DNA from: Dasyornis broadbenti
Taxonomy: Eukaryota; Chordata; Aves; Passeriformes; Dasyornithidae
Assembly (NCBI GenBank): GCA_013397935.1
Contig: VZRN01006288.1
Location: forward strand, 1,369,512-1,433,511
DNA length: 64,000 bases
Direction: 5' to 3'
The notes under the pieces are model-generated. The model was not told the DNA's origin, did no database searches, and was given only the letters and a program-made list of their open reading frames with translations. A program made the translations under genes and the position numbers. This document shows, piece after piece, positions 61,674 to 64,000 of the stretch (the stretch's first letter is position 1; each line of letters opens with the position of its first letter).

Positions 61674-61808
61674 CCACAAACGTGCGGCTGTCTGTGCCAT
61701 CCCTCGCCTCGTTAGTGCTGATGAAGCTGGGGAGGGCAGGGAGGAGTCGGTGACATTTACAGCTGCATCCAGATGTTGCAGAAGCACAGCATGTTCTGCT
61801 GGGTTCAG
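61674..61808 (+). other. Exon-like segment, 135 nt, open in one frame (speculative)
   Basis: A good acceptor (CCCGCCCTGTCCCTCCACAG ending 61673) precedes 135 bases that end at TTCAG/GTACCA (donor GT at 61809). The second codon phase is open throughout and the length is a multiple of three, so inclusion would keep frame (phase 2-2). The encoded 44 residues begin HKRAAVCAIPRLVSADEAG and show no known domain. Several CpGs sit in the segment. It could be a cassette exon, but a chance pair is more likely. Confidence 0.12.
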
Positions 61809-61839
61809 GTACCAGGTGAAGCCTCCCTCTCCATCATAC

Positions 61840-62110
61840 ATTGATTTTTTTTTTCCCCCAGTTACTGTGTTTGAATGCAAATTAGGATGGATAATTTGTA
61901 TTTGTTTTCCTTTTTAACCAATTTCCCCCTATTCTGATCTGTGTCATTTATATTTGCGGGCCATTATCTTACTCTCATTACAGCCTTTTAGCATTTGAAT
62001 GAAAATATTGTAAAGAACCCAGAAGTCAGACATAAAATGTCTGTGATGATAACTATAATCCTCGTGATAAAATTAAAAAACACAATAGAAATAACTATGA
62101 TGAGCTCAGG
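61840..62110. promoter_or_regulatory. AT-rich block, candidate conserved non-coding element
   Basis: ATGCAAATTAGGATGG (61877-61892) contains the octamer-type ATGCAAAT bound by POU factors, followed by GGATAATTTG, ACCAATTTCCCC (CCAAT-like), CATTTGAATG and GATAACTATAATCC. The density of such cores in repeat-free AT-rich sequence suggests an enhancer, not proven. Confidence 0.25.
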
Positions 62111-63121
62111 AAGTTGTACCAAATGAGATTGGAACCAGCATGACGATGTTTGCCCTTTCCCCGTTGCTTTTTTGCCTCTTTCCGCCACAAACAGCTTTTG
62201 CAGGGCTGCTTTAAAGAAGGGGAAAGTCATTGTGTATGGCCTGGGTATAGGGAGCTAACAAAAAAATTTAGATTTTTCTGTCTGTTGAGGCTTCAGTTAA
62301 TAACTGCAGAAACTCTTGGTGATGCACGTGTGATTTTCAGGAGCTTAAAATACTCCGGCAGCACTGGAGGAGGAGGAGGTGCTAAGCGGTGCCAAGTTCC
62401 TCAATGAAAATTACGCTCACCGCCTCTGGTTTTGGAGCCAGATCGATGTTAATTAATCCTTGCCTCACACGTTACGTTCTCCAACCTCGCCGCCGTCGGA
62501 TTCTAACTCAGTAAAAGCAGATGGAGGTTCCTGAAGTGCCTCCGAAATTCCCAGCTGAGTGCTCTCCTCGATGACAATGCCAATTTGTCATGAGTGAAAT
62601 GTTTGACAAAAATCTGTCATTTTTGAGAGAAGTTTTTCCTTGAAAGAAAAACCAGGGGGAAAAAAGAAATCAGCTCTGTTTTGAAACACCGCCTCTCTCT
62701 GTTATCTTTATTTTGTGAGAGACGGGGATGGGGAAGGGGGTTTCCATGGGCATGAGAGAGAAGTTTTAGTAACTTTTCCTGGGAGCAGGTGGCATTTTGA
62801 ACCAGGAGACCTTGTAGGTCTCCAGACTTTTCCGTTCAGGGGGGGTTTATGGCCAGCTCAGTCCTCCAGGTCAGATGTGGCTCTCAAGGGCCAGCTCCTG
62901 TCTGAAGGTACATGGATGCATCACTGGCCTTCTGCAGAGATTCTTCGGGCAGGCTGAGGTTACTCAGCAGCGGCTGCAGGTGCTGGTGCCTCCAGGGCAG
63001 TGACACACAGCACCAGCCATGTGCTCCAGCTGCGTTTGAGCAGCCACCAGCTCCGACTCGGTGTTGTTGGGAGGGAGGACCATTCCTTTGGAGCAGCAAT
63101 GCTGAAGCTGAGTTGCTTTTT

Positions 63122-63300
63122 CACAGAATCGTAAGATTGTCAAGGTTGCAAAAGCCCTTTAAGATCATCCAGTCCAACCAGCACTGCTAAGGCCAGCACT
63201 AACGCATGTCCCCAGGTGCCACATCCATGTTAAATCCCTCCAGGAATCCCACCAGCACCCTGGGCAGCCTGGGCCAGGGCTGGACAACTTTTTGACCCCA
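63122..63300 (-). mobile_element. CR1 LINE 3' fragment, distinct subfamily
   Basis: Plus strand: TTCACAGAATCGTAAGATTG, CAAGGTTGCAAAAGCCCTTT, AAGATCATCCAGTCCAACCA, CACTGCTAAGGCCAGCACTA, CATGTCCCCAGGTGCCACAT, TTAAATCCCTCCAGGAATCC and CCCTGGGCAGCCTGGGCCAG. This follows antisense CR1 but with the ACTGCTAAGGCC...CCACATCCA block absent from all other copies here, so it is a different subfamily. It is 5'-truncated near the AACTTTTTGACC point. Confidence 0.9.
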
Positions 63301-64000
63301 ACTTGACTCTCTATTGCCCATTTCTGGTGGGCCCTGCCCTTGTGGGTGATGGTTGGGATTTTTGGCAGAGTTGGGACTTTTTTAGCGGAGACCACCTGTA
63401 GCTTGCTTGCTTCAGAGCTGTACCCCTGGTGAGACCTCCAAGCCTGGGAGGCTGGATGTGGGACACACACTGCAGATTTGTCGTCTGGTGGAGGTTGTCA
63501 AGTTTGGATCAGCCTGCAGAGACCTTCTGAGCCAGGCTTGGGTGGGAAGGGTCTCTCCTACCCCTGCAGAAGGGTCTTGGCTAGGGAATGCTGAAGGAGG
63601 CTGGCCAGTTTGGAATGGATGGCCAGACCCACCTGCGCTGACGCCAGCACTTGTCCCTTTCCCAGTGCTTGCAGCAGCCAGGATTCCCGGGAAGTGACTC
63701 CAGGGACAGAAATACCTCCCTGGCCTCAACTTCCTCCTGGCTAAGGCCAGGGACCACCACTGGCCACACAGCAATGGCTCGATCCAGAGCAAGGAGAGGA
63801 CACCAAGACCGCAACCCCAATTTAACCACAGCCAAAGGGGGAATGCTGCCTGACACACGGACACACTCGGTGCCCGGAGCCCGGCAGCACCACACAAACC
63901 CGGCCGAGGCATGAGCCACCTTTGACTTCAGCGGCACCATTTTCCCATGTGCTTTCCAAAGGGATTGTTCACAACAAAGGAAGGGGCAGGGGAATCCTTG
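63301..64000. other. Unique sequence to the window end
   Basis: No gene recognised with confidence. GC rises from about 63,400; minus-strand frames of 166 (63412-63912) and 119 codons (63581-63940) overlap in different phases and show no motif. CpGs become somewhat more frequent at 63,780-63,940 (ACACGGACACACTCGGTGCC), which might be the approach to another CpG-rich feature beyond the window. Confidence 0.4.

Larger units (their letters stand above)
61079..63121. other. Unique non-coding sequence with microsatellite and AT-rich elements
   Basis: No gene recognised. Holds the (ATT)n tract, the exon-like segment at 61674-61808 and candidate conserved blocks at 61,360-61,545 and 61,840-62,110. 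GGAGGAGGAGG at 62367-62377 is a very short GGA run. Confidence 0.5.

Overview
The window reads as bird nuclear DNA. The main evidence is a scatter of thirteen 5'-truncated CR1 LINE (chicken repeat 1, non-LTR retrotransposon) fragments, most of them ending in the diagnostic tail read as TCACAGAATGGTTTGGGTTG on one strand or its complement on the other. Short microsatellites, CpG scarcity outside two small islands, and three N gaps in a draft assembly fit the same picture. A neoavian, possibly passerine, source is an inference from the style of the CR1 tails; the species and the locus could not be identified.

No protein-coding gene was recognised. Open reading frames of 60-240 codons occur in all six frames, but none shows a known domain, a coherent exon chain or conserved-looking composition. 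The longest ones cross CR1 copies or the N gaps. The window is best described as a long intron or intergenic stretch. Its first ~225 bases are CpG-dense and may be the trailing edge of a promoter or first exon lying to the left.

Layout. 1-225 is the CpG-rich edge. 226-12012 is unique sequence with two minus-strand CR1 tails, a 16-bp perfect palindrome (7103-7118) and a G-run cluster (8551-8570). 12013-12067 is a gap, and a CpG island (about 12068-12480) starts at its right edge with paired GATA motifs and a short perfect hairpin. 12481-26717 holds two more minus-strand CR1 tails, a decayed CR1 reverse-transcriptase fragment that still shows protein-level similarity (13944-14165), a 28-bp tandem duplication and a 76-base T-free tract. 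26718-58190 carries six plus-strand CR1 fragments and one minus-strand fragment. Between them are AT-rich, homeodomain-site-rich blocks that look like conserved non-coding elements, the best at 37485-37750. A small gap lies at 49992-50013. 58191-64000 has simple repeats, a 483-N gap, an (ATT)16 microsatellite, a speculative exon-like segment at 61674-61808 and a CR1 of a different subfamily at 63122-63300.

Nothing here forms an operon-like or pathway-like system. Any function is likely to be regulatory (CpG island, candidate conserved elements) or in unrecognised non-coding transcripts. Conservation, transcript and repeat-library searches would be decisive and could not be run.
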